From the NCBI GenBank assembly GCA_017449265.1, contig JAFSJW010000014.1, positions 1 to 64,000 on the forward strand: 64,000 nucleotides of DNA. The letters run 5' to 3'. Position numbers and translations under genes: made by a program. Positions within the stretch are counted from its first letter, which is position 1. Each line of letters opens with the position of its first letter. The notes under the pieces are model-generated. The model did not search any database. It saw nothing but the letters and a program-made list of their open reading frames with translations, and was not told the origin of the DNA. This stretch comes from Treponema sp. (GTDB lineage: Bacteria; Spirochaetota; Spirochaetia; Treponematales; Treponemataceae). Of this stretch, positions 33,223 through 41,470 are shown piece by piece.

Positions 33223-34353
33223 ATGAAGAAAGTTTTGGTCTGTAAGGAAAAGGACGAGCGCGAAACACGCGTTGCTCTTATTCCTGATGACGCAAAGAAA
33301 CTTACATCGATGGGCTTTGAAATCAAGGTCGTTTCGGGTGCAGGTTTGAAGAGTGGTTTTAGCGATGAGACATACAAAAATGCCGGAGCTACAATTGTTT
33401 CAAAAGAAGAAGATGCTTACTCGGATTCAGAAATTATCGTCCGAATTATGAAGCCACAATCCATTGAGGGTATCAAAGAGGGCACGCTGCATTTGAGCTA
33501 TCTTGATCCTTTCAATGAAAAAGAGCTTCTTAATAAATTTGCTTCCCAGGGATTGCAGGCTGTCTCGCTTGAGATGATTCCTCGAAGCACTCTCGCACAG
33601 AAGATGGATGTTCAGTCATCACAGACTTCCCTTGCTGGTTATGTCGCAGTTTTGAACGCTGCGGCAAAACTTCCCAAAATCCTTCCGATGATGGTTACTC
33701 CGGCTGGTACAATCAACCCGGCCCGCGTTTTCATTATTGGTGTGGGCGTTGCAGGTCTTCAGGCAATCGCTACGGCAAAACGCCTGGGAGCCCGCGTTGA
33801 CGCTTTTGATACCCGCCCGGTTGTAGAGGACCAGGTTAAGTCTCTGGGCGCAAACTTTGTTAAAATCGACCTTGGCGAAATGGGTCAGACTTCTCAGGGC
33901 TACGCAAAAGAGCTTACTCCTGAGCAGATTGCAAAACAGAAGGAAGCACAGGCTAAGGTCTGTGAAAAGGCAAATATCGTAATCACCACGGCAAAAGTCT
34001 TCGGTCGCAAGGCTCCCCGCCTTATCGAAAAGAATGTCCTTGACCGCATGATGCCGGGCTCAATCGTTGTGGATATGGCCTGCTCTACAGGCGGAAACGT
34101 TGAGGGGTCTAAGCTCTTCGAAAACGTTGTTACAGAGAACGGCGTTACAATCATGAGCGGCGACCTGCTTGAAAGGCAGGTTCCCTATGACGCTTCAAAA
34201 ATGTTCTCCGGCAACATCACGGCTTTCCTTACCCACGCAGGTTTCTACGACAAGGAAGCAAAAGAGTTCAAAGTCAACATGGAAGATGACATCATGAAGG
34301 GCTGCTTGCTCACACAGGGCGGACAGATTATTCACGAGCGGTTTAAGGCGTAA
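33223..34353 (+). CDS. pntAA: NAD(P) transhydrogenase subunit alpha, part 1 (NAD-binding)
   Basis: 376 aa after a GGAGG. MKKVLVCKEKDERETRVALI start, VQSSQTSLAGYVAV, Rossmann loop IIGVGVAGLQAIATAKRLGA and DTRPVVEDQVKSLGA identify the dI NAD(H)-binding domain. Together with pntAB and pntB it couples hydride transfer between NADH and NADP to proton movement. The membrane part of the alpha subunit is encoded separately (pntAB at 36777), as in the three-subunit version, but 2.4 kb of foreign genes lie between. Confidence 0.95.
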   Translation: MKKVLVCKEKDERETRVALIPDDAKKLTSMGFEIKVVSGAGLKSGFSDETYKNAGATIVSKEEDAYSDSEIIVRIMKPQSIEGIKEGTLHLSYLDPFNEKELLNKFASQGLQAVSLEMIPRSTLAQKMDVQSSQTSLAGYVAVLNAAAKLPKILPMMVTPAGTINPARVFIIGVGVAGLQAIATAKRLGARVDAFDTRPVVEDQVKSLGANFVKIDLGEMGQTSQGYAKELTPEQIAKQKEAQAKVCEKANIVITTAKVFGRKAPRLIEKNVLDRMMPGSIVVDMACSTGGNVEGSKLFENVVTENGVTIMSGDLLERQVPYDASKMFSGNITAFLTHAGFYDKEAKEFKVNMEDDIMKGCLLTQGGQIIHERFKA

Positions 34354-34362
34354 GGGGGCAAT

Positions 34363-34581
34363 ATGCCTGAAGCACTGATTCAAATGTATGAGACACTTGA
34401 TGAACAGGAACAAAAGGAAGTTTATGACTTTACTATGTACCTTTTATCAAAAAAAGATGCAAAAAAAAATGCTTCTAGGGAACATCTCAAAAAATTTTTC
34501 GGAACTATAAGTGAAGAAGAGGCAAATGAGATGCTTGAGGCTGTGAAAGAGTGTCGAAGGATAGAGCCAAATGAATGGTAA
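34363..34581 (+). CDS. VapB-like antitoxin (DUF2281 type)
   Basis: 72 aa, nine bases after the pntAA stop and preceded by GGGGG. LIQMYETLDEQEQKEVYDFT is the DUF2281 pattern and the tail is polar. It overlaps the VapC toxin start by 11 bp. Antitoxin by position and motif. Confidence 0.8.
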   Translation: MPEALIQMYETLDEQEQKEVYDFTMYLLSKKDAKKNASREHLKKFFGTISEEEANEMLEAVKECRRIEPNEW

Positions 34582-34957
34582 TATGCTTGATACGAATGTG
34601 ATAATTCGTTACATAAAAGGTGATTCTGATGTAGCAAAAGTTTTGGAAAATCTTGAGGATATCTCAATTTCAACAATTGTTATTGGAGAATTACTTTTTG
34701 GTTCTGAAAAATCACAGAAGCGGGAGCAAAATAGAAAAATATATTTGAGTTTCTGTGCTCCATATCCTGTGTTAGATGTAACTCAAAAAGTTGCTGATAA
34801 ATACGGGATAATAAAAGCTAATTTGCAAAAACATGGTCACATTCTTCCAGAAAATGATATGTGGATTGCCGCTACAGCTTTAGCTAATGATATGACTGTG
34901 GTCACGCAAGACAAACATTTTTCAGTAATTGAAGGATTGACAGTAATCAGTGCGTAA
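34571..34957 (+). CDS. vapC: VapC-type PIN-domain toxin
   Basis: 128 aa from ATG 34571. PIN active site: MLDTNVIIRYIKGD (Asp), STIVIGELLFGSEKS (Glu), LPENDMWIAATALAN (Asp), VVTQDKHFSVIEGL (Asp). VapC toxins cut initiator tRNA or rRNA. A different PIN clade from the toxin at 1935. Sits inside the pnt operon and would be transcribed from its promoter. Confidence 0.92.
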   Translation: MNGNMLDTNVIIRYIKGDSDVAKVLENLEDISISTIVIGELLFGSEKSQKREQNRKIYLSFCAPYPVLDVTQKVADKYGIIKANLQKHGHILPENDMWIAATALANDMTVVTQDKHFSVIEGLTVISA

Positions 34958-34985
34958 ACTAAAAATGCGTTATTTAGGAGTTTTT

Positions 34986-35021
34986 ATGGATTCCTTCGCC
35001 CTCAAGGAGGAGGTGATATGA
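34986..35021 (+). CDS. Possible 11-codon leader ORF
   Basis: MDSFALKEEVI with TAGGAG upstream. Its stop overlaps the ATG at 35018 (ATGA). Only spacing and the ribosome binding site support it. Confidence 0.25.
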   Translation: MDSFALKEEVI

Positions 35022-35116
35022 GCTTCGTGATAGAAAAGATATGCTTTCATTGTTGTTTAAACCTGCGGATAAACGAAAGGTGGTATAAGTATGCCAATCG
35101 CCAACAAAGATTTTGA
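35018..35116 (+). CDS. Possible 32-codon ORF coupled to the methyltransferase
   Basis: MSFVIEKICFHCCLNLRINE and 12 more residues. Preceded by AAGGAGGAGGTGAT, an almost perfect anti-SD match. Its 3' end overlaps the methyltransferase start at 35091, so translation could be coupled. Confidence 0.3.
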   Translation: MSFVIEKICFHCCLNLRINERWYKYANRQQRF

Positions 35117-35882
35117 CAACGGAAAGCCCTTCGACTTCGGAAGAATATCTGCCGACTACGCGAAGTTTAGGGATATTTACCCTGCGGAGTTTTATGAAAA
35201 GCTTGCCGAACTTAAAATCGGTACGGCAGGGCAGAAAATCCTTGATTTAGGGACGGGAACGGGCGTGCTTCCACGGAATATGCAAAGGTTCGGTGGCAAA
35301 TGGACTGGAGCGGACATTTCGGAAAATCAAATTCACTTTGCGCGTTCTCTCAGCGAGACTGCGGGAATGAAAATTGATTACATCGTTTCGTCTGCGGAAA
35401 GTCTTGATTTTGACCCGGAATCCTTTGACATAGTGACTGCTTGCCAATGCTTCATGTATTTTGACAAGAGCGTGGTTCTGCCGAAAATCCACAGTTGGCT
35501 TAAAACTGGCGGGCATTTTGCGGTGCTGTTCATGGCGTGGATTCCAGCCGACAGCGAGATTGCCACAAAAAGCGAGGAGCTTGTTTTGAAGTACAATCCC
35601 GACTGGAGCGGTGGAGGCTGGAAGCGGAACGCGGTAACGATGCCAGACTGGGCAAAGCCTTATTTTGGGCTTGAAGACGCAGTTGGCTTTGACATTCCCG
35701 TTTCCTTCACGCGTGAAACATGGCACGGACGAATAAAGTCCTGTCGCGGAATCGGAGCGTCGTCATTAAGTGCGGAAGAAATCGCCAAGTGGGAAAAAGA
35801 GCATCTTGCCTATCTTGCGACCGTGCCGGAGACATTCGACATTCCGCACTGGGTAACGATTTTGAATTTAAGAAAGAAATAA
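35091..35882 (+). CDS. Class I SAM-dependent methyltransferase
   Basis: 263 aa with AAGGTGG upstream. Motif I ILDLGTGTGVLPRNMQRF, the acidic loop TGADISENQIHFARSL, then SFDIVTACQCFMYFDKS and the post-I motif LKTGGHFAVLFMAW. A small-molecule methyltransferase (UbiE/Tam-like) by fold; substrate unknown. Part of the insert inside the pnt operon. GC-rich codon use compared with the VapBC pair just upstream. Confidence 0.82.
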   Translation: MPIANKDFDNGKPFDFGRISADYAKFRDIYPAEFYEKLAELKIGTAGQKILDLGTGTGVLPRNMQRFGGKWTGADISENQIHFARSLSETAGMKIDYIVSSAESLDFDPESFDIVTACQCFMYFDKSVVLPKIHSWLKTGGHFAVLFMAWIPADSEIATKSEELVLKYNPDWSGGGWKRNAVTMPDWAKPYFGLEDAVGFDIPVSFTRETWHGRIKSCRGIGASSLSAEEIAKWEKEHLAYLATVPETFDIPHWVTILNLRKK

Positions 35883-35883
35883 A

Positions 35884-35940
35884 AGCGTTAGGGATTGTAG
35901 CACCGCGCGAAGCGCGTTCCGAAGTGAACGAAGGGATTGG
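35884..35940 (+). repeat. Intergenic repeat, copy 1
   Basis: Begins GCGTTAGGGATTGTAGC, has a CGCGAAGCGCG palindrome and GTTCCGAAG. A diverged copy begins at 43449. Confidence 0.6.
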
Positions 35941-35988
35941 CTTTCCATGTTCGAACCTTCGAAAAAACAGTAGTTGGGAGAAACAGTT

Positions 35989-36759
35989 GTGGCAGATTGG
36001 AGTGCAGAGCAGTACAGCAAGTTTGAGCGGGAACGCACGATTCCGGCTTTAGATTTGGTGAACGCGATTGAGGCGATCGGAGTTCAGTCGATTCTCGATG
36101 TGGGCTGTGGACCGGGGAACAGCACGGCGGTGCTGAAAAAACGGTTTCCCGACGTGCACATCATCGGGGTGGACAACTCTGACGTTATGCTCGCTTCGGC
36201 TCGGAAAAAGCATCCCGACCTTGCGTTCCGAAAAGTCGATGTGCCTAATGAACTTGACGAAATCGGGCAGAAGTTTGACATCGTGTTTTCAAACGCGTGT
36301 TTGCAGTGGATTCCAAATCACACGGAACTTTTGCGGAAACTGATGAGTCTGGTGAATGACGGCGGCGTGCTTGCGGTGCAAATGCCCTCGCAAGAAAAAT
36401 TGCCCCTGCGAAAACTCGTGCAAGATGTTGCGGCGAGCGGAACATGGACGGATAAGATTTCGGTTGCGCGGAAAAGCAATTTGCTTGCGGAAAGCGAGTA
36501 TTTTGATGTGCTTTCCGAAATCGCATCGGATTTTCGCTTGTGGGAAACGGCGTACTTTCATGCCATGCCAAACCACGAGGCTATCGTGGAGTGGTACAAG
36601 AGTACGGGATTGCGCCCCTACTTGGAGCAACTTTCCGACGGCGACAAGGCGGCGTTTGAACGCGATGTGCTTTGCGCGGTAGAAAAGGCATATTCCAAGC
36701 AGAAGAACGGTGAAATCATTTTTCGGTTTCCACGGCTGTTTTTTATTGCAAAGAAATGA
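35989..36759 (+). CDS. Trans-aconitate 2-methyltransferase-like protein
   Basis: 256 aa from GTG 35989 with GGGAGAAA upstream; the frame is open to 35974. VADWSAEQYSKFERERTIPA matches the Tam N-terminus; SAM motif ILDVGCGPGNSTAVL; SNACLQWIPNHTELL is typical of Tam. Tam methylates trans-aconitate, an inhibitor of aconitase. Substrate inferred from similarity only. 17 bp before pntAB. Confidence 0.82.
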   Translation: MADWSAEQYSKFERERTIPALDLVNAIEAIGVQSILDVGCGPGNSTAVLKKRFPDVHIIGVDNSDVMLASARKKHPDLAFRKVDVPNELDEIGQKFDIVFSNACLQWIPNHTELLRKLMSLVNDGGVLAVQMPSQEKLPLRKLVQDVAASGTWTDKISVARKSNLLAESEYFDVLSEIASDFRLWETAYFHAMPNHEAIVEWYKSTGLRPYLEQLSDGDKAAFERDVLCAVEKAYSKQKNGEIIFRFPRLFFIAKK

Positions 36760-36776
36760 AATTATAGGAGAAAAGT

Positions 36777-37073
36777 ATGGATATAATGCTTATTTTTGTG
36801 TTTGTAATCGCTGCTTTCTTGGGATTGGAGTTGATTGCAAAGGTTCCGTCGCAGCTGCACACGCCGTTGATGAGCGGAACGAACGCTATTTCTGGTATCA
36901 CGGTGGTTGGCGCGATTTCAATTACGGCTCTGGCTGTTAAAATCGGCGGAAAAGTTGGGGCAATTCTCGGCTTCCTCGCTATTGTTTTTGCGACTATCAA
37001 TGTTATCGGCGGCTACATGGTTACTGACCGAATGCTTGGTATGTTCAAGACAAAGGACTCAAAGAAAAAGTAA
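36777..37073 (+). CDS. pntAB: NAD(P) transhydrogenase subunit alpha, part 2 (membrane)
   Basis: 98 aa after TAGGAGAAAAG. Three to four membrane helices; VPSQLHTPLMSGTNAISGIT is the conserved first half of the PntA membrane region, and the end GGYMVTDRMLGMFK is typical. Forms the proton channel with PntB. Followed by pntB after 11 bp. Confidence 0.95.
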   Translation: MDIMLIFVFVIAAFLGLELIAKVPSQLHTPLMSGTNAISGITVVGAISITALAVKIGGKVGAILGFLAIVFATINVIGGYMVTDRMLGMFKTKDSKKK

Positions 37074-37084
37074 GGAGCTGCGGA

Positions 37085-38536
37085 ATGAACGACACATTGA
37101 TTAAAGTTTTGTACATGATTTCCTGCATCTTCTTTATCCGGGGAATCAAGCTTTTGGGAAAGACAGCTACTGCCCGCAAGGGAAATTTCTATTCTGCAAT
37201 CGGTATGCTGGTTGCTGTGGTGACAGTTCTTATTCAGAAAGATGTTATGTCAGCTTTCTCTACAGACGCGGCGGCTTGGGGCGGAAACCCGCTTCTTTCA
37301 AACGGCTACTGCTGGATTGTTGCCGCTGTTTTGATTGGTACAGTAATCGGTGCTATCTGGTCAAAGAAAGTTCAGATGACGGGAATGCCAGAGCTCGTTG
37401 CTTTGTTCAACGGTTTCGGTGGTCTTTCTTCACTGCTCGTTGCTTTGACTCAGTACATTGCAGCTCCTAAAGGTGACTACTTCACAGCTGTTTCACTTGG
37501 TTTGACTATCGCAATCGGTGCTGTTGCTTTCACCGGTTCTCTGGTTGCATGGGGCAAATTGAGCGGAAAAATGACTTTCAAAGGCTGGGTAATTCCTGCT
37601 AAGAACGCTTTGAACGGCGTCTTGTGCGTGCTCGGACTTATTTCAATCATCGCTTACTCATTCTTCACTGCTGAAAATCCGTTTGGATTCGCAGAAATCG
37701 AAAAATGCGGCGTAATCGCTTCAACAGTAATCTTCCTCCTTTTGGGCTTCACAATGGTTATCCCGATTGGTGGCGGTGATATGCCGGTTATCATTTCGTT
37801 CTTGAACGCACTTTCTGGTCTGGCTGCTGCTTTCGCCGGTTTCGCAATCAACAACACAGTATTGGTCGTTTCCGGTTGTCTCGTAGGCGCTTCTGGTTTG
37901 ATTTTGACCTTGATTATGTGTAAGGCTATGAACCGCACATTCGGCGCTCTCCTTTTCAAGAGTTTCGGCGGTCAGAAGAAGAAGGGAAATGGCGGACCGG
38001 CAAAGGAGCCAAAGGCTATGTCTGTGGAAGACGCTTACATGATTCTGGAAGCGGCAAAGAATGTCGTCTTTGTTCCGGGATACGGTATGGCTGTAGCTCA
38101 GGCTCAGCACGCGGTAAAGGAACTCTGCGACAAGCTTGAGGAAAACGGCGCGGAAGTAAACTTTGCAATCCACCCGGTTGCAGGCCGAATGCCTGGCCAC
38201 ATGAACGTACTGCTGGCTGAGGCAAATGTTCCTTACGAGCAGCTTAAAACTGCCGACGAGATGAACCCGCAGATGAGCAATGTTGACGTTGCAATCGTCA
38301 TCGGTGCAAACGATGTCGTAAACCCGGATGCTATCCACGACGAAAGCTCACCACTCTACGGTATGCCAATCGTAAACGCCCACGAGGCTCGCACAGTCTT
38401 CGTATTGAAGCGCGGTAAGGGTACAGGTTTCTCTGGTGTAGAGAACCCACTCTTCACAAACGACAATACTGTAATGATTTACGGCGACGCTAAGGCTACG
38501 GTCTCAGCGCTGGTGAGTGAATTTAATGATCAGTAA
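37085..38536 (+). CDS. pntB: NAD(P) transhydrogenase subunit beta
   Basis: 483 aa. N-terminal ~290 residues contain 8-9 membrane helices (MPELVALFNGFGGLSSLLVA, IGGGDMPVIISFLNALSGLA); the C-terminal dIII NADP-binding domain has VPGYGMAVAQAQHAVKEL, IHPVAGRMPGHMNVLLAEA and IGANDVVNPDA, and KRGKGTGFSGVENPLF at the end. All features intact. Confidence 0.96.
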   Translation: MNDTLIKVLYMISCIFFIRGIKLLGKTATARKGNFYSAIGMLVAVVTVLIQKDVMSAFSTDAAAWGGNPLLSNGYCWIVAAVLIGTVIGAIWSKKVQMTGMPELVALFNGFGGLSSLLVALTQYIAAPKGDYFTAVSLGLTIAIGAVAFTGSLVAWGKLSGKMTFKGWVIPAKNALNGVLCVLGLISIIAYSFFTAENPFGFAEIEKCGVIASTVIFLLLGFTMVIPIGGGDMPVIISFLNALSGLAAAFAGFAINNTVLVVSGCLVGASGLILTLIMCKAMNRTFGALLFKSFGGQKKKGNGGPAKEPKAMSVEDAYMILEAAKNVVFVPGYGMAVAQAQHAVKELCDKLEENGAEVNFAIHPVAGRMPGHMNVLLAEANVPYEQLKTADEMNPQMSNVDVAIVIGANDVVNPDAIHDESSPLYGMPIVNAHEARTVFVLKRGKGTGFSGVENPLFTNDNTVMIYGDAKATVSALVSEFNDQ

Positions 38537-38609
38537 TTAGACGCAGATGCACACAGATACACGCGGATGTTTTTATACGGAAGTGTGGCTGTGTGTTGCT
38601 TGTGTTTTA

Positions 38610-38648
38610 CGCCAGTCTTCTGGATGGGGGGCTGGCGATTTGTTTTTG
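38610..38648 (+). terminator. Terminator-like hairpin after pntB
   Basis: CGCCAG / CTGGCG stem with a 16-nt loop, then a T-rich run. The same hairpin type recurs at 43773 and 50661. Confidence 0.55.
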
Positions 38649-38675
38649 TAGTAAATGTAATTTGCGACTTAGATG

Positions 38676-38999
38676 TTATAATCTTTCTTCAAAGTACCCA
38701 ATCATATTTTCATTCAGTCGTTCAAACAGTCCATTTGAAATCTCTTTTACAAATGCTTCTTTGTCAAAAGTAATCGTATTTTTCGGGCACCCTTGTTCTT
38801 CAAAAAGTTGTGCGGGCGTTATATTCAATGCTTTTGATATCGCATCGATTGTTTCAGGTTTCGGAAACATATTGCGACTTTCGATTTCTGAAATGTAGCC
38901 TGTGCCGTAGCCAATTTTTTCAGAAAGTTGCTCCTGTGTAAGTCCTGCTTTGTTTCGCCAGTATCTTAAGTTTTCTTTGAATATATCTCTGACACCCAT
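38676..38999 (-). CDS. XRE-family HTH regulator D
   Basis: 107 aa from ATG 38999. HTH: NLRYWRNKAGLTQEQLSEKI, GYGTGYISEIESRNMFPKPE, DAISKALNITPAQLF, then a C-terminal helix. First gene of the AT-rich island beyond pntB; divergent from the small ORFs at 39006 and 39213. Confidence 0.85.
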   Translation of the reverse strand: MGVRDIFKENLRYWRNKAGLTQEQLSEKIGYGTGYISEIESRNMFPKPETIDAISKALNITPAQLFEEQGCPKNTITFDKEAFVKEISNGLFERLNENMIGYFEERL

Positions 39000-39005
39000 T
39001 CCGAA

Positions 39006-39185
39006 ATGAACTTACATAATGTAAAACTAATTCTAAATGGTAAATATCAGTATAACCTTGGAACATTTTATAAAGATGATACAGAAACAATTTCTTATTC
39101 TCGGTTTTCATCTGCCCCATCTTATATGAATTTCAGCAGTCTTTCTTTGTTTTGTGCAGAAGGTTCTTGTACGGTTACAAACTAA
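39006..39185 (+). CDS. Doubtful 59-aa ORF
   Basis: MNLHNVKLILNGKYQYNLGT... ending FCAEGSCTVTN. No ribosome binding site and only 6 bp from the divergent regulator start. It may be the remnant of a longer gene. Confidence 0.25.
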   Translation: MNLHNVKLILNGKYQYNLGTFYKDDTETISYSRFSSAPSYMNFSSLSLFCAEGSCTVTN

Positions 39186-39212
39186 AATAAAAAATGGATT
39201 CAGGAGATTAAA

Positions 39213-39365
39213 ATGGGTATTGTAGTTTTCATCTTATGGTTGGTTCTTGCATTTAATGGAGCAGCGAATAGAGGTCGGTCTTTTGGTGGTTTTCTTGCGT
39301 TGTCAATTTTGTTTTCTCCGTTGATAGGAGCGTTTATTCTTTTTGTTCTTGGTGAAAAAAAATGA
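39213..39365 (+). CDS. Small membrane protein, 50 aa
   Basis: MGIVVFILWLVLAFNGAANR, then ~18 polar/hydrophobic residues and a second helix ending FILFVLGEKK. CAGGAGA lies seven bases before ATG 39213. Two membrane helices with a basic connecting loop. Unrecognised. Confidence 0.55.
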   Translation: MGIVVFILWLVLAFNGAANRGRSFGGFLALSILFSPLIGAFILFVLGEKK

Positions 39366-39441
39366 TGTTTAGTCTGTTACTTTTTTTTCTGCTATGGCAT
39401 GTATTGAGAATTACTTCTGATTAAATAAATGGGAGATTAAT

Positions 39442-40171
39442 ATGAACCGAAAATTAACATTTATGCTTTCGATCTTTTCAGTAATACTGATTGGATGTAA
39501 TAAAAGCAGTAATAATGTTAATACACAAAACAAAGCAATTACATACAAACCGAATCAAAAGACAGAAGTTGTCGTAGACAAATCTACATATCGTATATCT
39601 GAAAGTGATGTATATGTATACAATCGACCAAACGGCGAAAAAATAAAGAACCAAAAACTGAGTTCTGTGTTAGGAGAAACGCATTACATTCAGGTTGATA
39701 CGGATTGTACTGTTGAAGTTGTAGAAAAAAAAAGATGAATGGGTAAAAATTCATACTGTTTATCCAGATTGGCTACAAGATACGCATAATGGTTGGATTC
39801 TTGCAAAATATTTATATAATTTCTCAGAGATAAAAATATCCGATACAGAATATAAGATACTCAAAGAAGTATCAACAACCGTTAATAATATTTATGTCCT
39901 TTATCTTGGAGATAATTTTTCAAAGAAAAAGGCTATAGCACTGAACGAATATTTACGAAATTCAAAAAAATTGTTAGGAAACATCTATATTTTTGATGAT
40001 GAAAAAGCATCAGAATTTATTGATGATGATTCATTGGAAAAAGACAATTATGTATTCCTCGCTGACCATTTTATTGCCATGTTAACATTCGATATTCCAA
40101 AAAGTGTTATCTATTATCCATATCAAGATAACCAATATAAAGCACTTGGTGGGAAAAATTTTAAGAATTAA
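39442..40171 (+). pseudogene. SH3-like lipoprotein gene, frameshifted at an A9 tract
   Basis: ATG 39442 (GGGAG upstream) opens a lipoprotein signal MNRKLTFMLSIFSVILIGCN and an SH3-like stretch (VYVYNRPNGEKIKNQKLSSV) but stops at 39738. Removing one A from the nine As at 39725-39733 restores KKDEWVKIHTVYPDW...HNGWILAKYL, which completes an SH3b-like domain, and the frame runs to 40171 (~242 aa in all). It is either a pseudogene, a phase-variable or slippage-rescued gene, or a base-call error. Confidence 0.7.
39725..39733 (+). repeat. Poly-A9 tract at the frameshift
   Basis: Nine As at the exact junction of the two frames of the SH3-like lipoprotein. Confidence 0.7.
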
Positions 40172-40659
40172 ACACAATGTGCATTTTTAAGAAATTATTT
40201 GGCGATTTTCTTGTTTTGATTGTGATTGGTAAAAGATCGGATTCCTTTAAATTGCAAGCTAAAAAAATACATTAATTTAAGGTAATTGAGACATAACTTA
40301 TGCTCAAGTAGATAAAGAGAAACAAACAGGATATTTCACTGCTAAAACCAAGTAGAAATAAAATGGCAATTATATCCAGTAAACTTTGAAAAAAGTTTAG
40401 AATGTGCGGTTTTATTATACGCCATACCATTGTAAGATTATAATTGGAATTTATTTAAATATCTTTAATGCATGGCTTTTGGAAAATAACAATTTAATTT
40501 ATCAAAAGTATTTGAATTAGAAAATTGTTTTAGGAAAAAAATAAGCATTAAAATAATTATTTTAACTTCAGAAAGAAAAATTCAATTTACAGAATCTAAG
40601 GTAAAATACCTTATTTCCTTGCAGTTTAGTGCAATGTAGGAAACAAGGTAAATTACAAA
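40172..40659. other. AT-rich gap without a supportable gene
   Basis: 488 bp, strongly AT-rich, with only short broken frames (for example TYAQVDKEKQTGYFTAK then stop near 40290-40355). Probably decayed coding DNA. Confidence 0.5.
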
Positions 40660-40902
40660 TTAAGTTCTGTCTATTGGTGGGCAAGGATCATTACCTGGTG
40701 CAACAGTTATTTTTCTTCTAATTTGGTTTTCTCGATTCATAATTGTTAAGTCAGCACCACCTGCATGCTTAATTTGCTCTTTTGCCACTTCTATAGCTTC
40801 TGCTTGTGTTGCATAGATTTTTTCAGGGCGGCTTGCTCCGTTTTTTTTGTTTGCCCAGCCATTTTCAGTTGGGTAGACGGTTCGGTTGTTTGGATTTGGC
40901 AT
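40660..40902 (-). CDS. DUF2188 protein
   Basis: 80 aa from ATG 40902 after GGAGAG. RTVYPTENGWANKKNGASRP, YATQAEAIEVAKEQIKHAGG and LTIMNRENQIRRK match DUF2188, a small beta-alpha-beta domain of unknown function. Downstream of the 57-aa gene in the same operon. Confidence 0.82.
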   Translation of the reverse strand: MPNPNNRTVYPTENGWANKKNGASRPEKIYATQAEAIEVAKEQIKHAGGADLTIMNRENQIRRKITVAPGNDPCPPIDRT

Positions 40903-40983
40903 ATTTGCTCTCCATAAAATTGTGATTTAAAATACTGCAGTCCAATAAAAACCACAGCATACCAACAAACTAAAATTTACAGA

Positions 40984-41157
40984 TTATTTTTCCTTGCGGA
41001 CACCTTTAAATGGTGTTCCATCTTGTTTGACATCCATAAATCGACCAGTTTCAGCATCGCGTTTTACATATTGTCCCGTTCTAGGATTCAATACCTGAGA
41101 ACGCTTGCGAACTGCGCCGATTCTGCGGTTGTCACCTATCGGTGGGTTAGTCGCCAT
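40984..41157 (-). CDS. Small conserved basic protein, 57 aa
   Basis: From ATG 41157 with AAGGAGGA upstream: MATNPPIGDNRRIGAVRKRS, QVLNPRTGQYVKRDAETGRF, MDVKQDGTPFKGVRKEK. Basic and soluble. Proteins of this pattern are often found next to DUF2188 genes; function unknown. Confidence 0.75.
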   Translation of the reverse strand: MATNPPIGDNRRIGAVRKRSQVLNPRTGQYVKRDAETGRFMDVKQDGTPFKGVRKEK

Positions 41158-41231
41158 AGATTTCCTCCTTCAAGTATAAAGTGGAAAACATCTGTTTAGG
41201 CTTGTATTTTCAGGGAATAACTGATAAAGTC

Positions 41232-41237
41232 ATTATA
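41232..41237 (-). promoter_or_regulatory. Extended -10 of the DUF2188 operon
   Basis: TGTTATAAT on the minus strand (TGnTATAAT), 75 nt before ATG 41157. Confidence 0.5.
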
Positions 41238-41277
41238 ACATCTTGAAAATGTCTGCTTTGCAGATGTTTCTTTTTAT

Positions 41278-41307
41278 AACCTCAGGCGGTAACCTGAGGT
41301 TTTTTTA
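41278..41307 (+). terminator. Intrinsic terminator
   Basis: AACCTCAGG / CCTGAGGTT with a 6-nt loop and seven Ts. No gene ends just upstream on this strand. Confidence 0.8.
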
Positions 41308-41423
41308 TTGGCACAACGACCTCAGTGATTGACTCACAGTTTAAATATATAGAAATTTCACATGCATCGTCAATATAAAAATTAAGAATTTTGCACAAAA
41401 TTTGCAAAATAAATTTATTTTTA

Positions 41424-41452
41424 TTGATTTTATACCGATAATAACATATATT
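41424..41452 (+). promoter_or_regulatory. Promoter of the RloA/RloB pair
   Basis: TTGATT, 17-nt spacer, TATATT; predicted start ~41459, leaving a short leader with AGGAAG before ATG 41471. Confidence 0.5.
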
Positions 41453-41470
41453 ATGCATTAGGAAGTCAAT

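Noticed and set aside
41160..41310. Riboswitch in front of the RloA gene
   Set aside because: Only a small hairpin and a terminator; no recognisable aptamer core.
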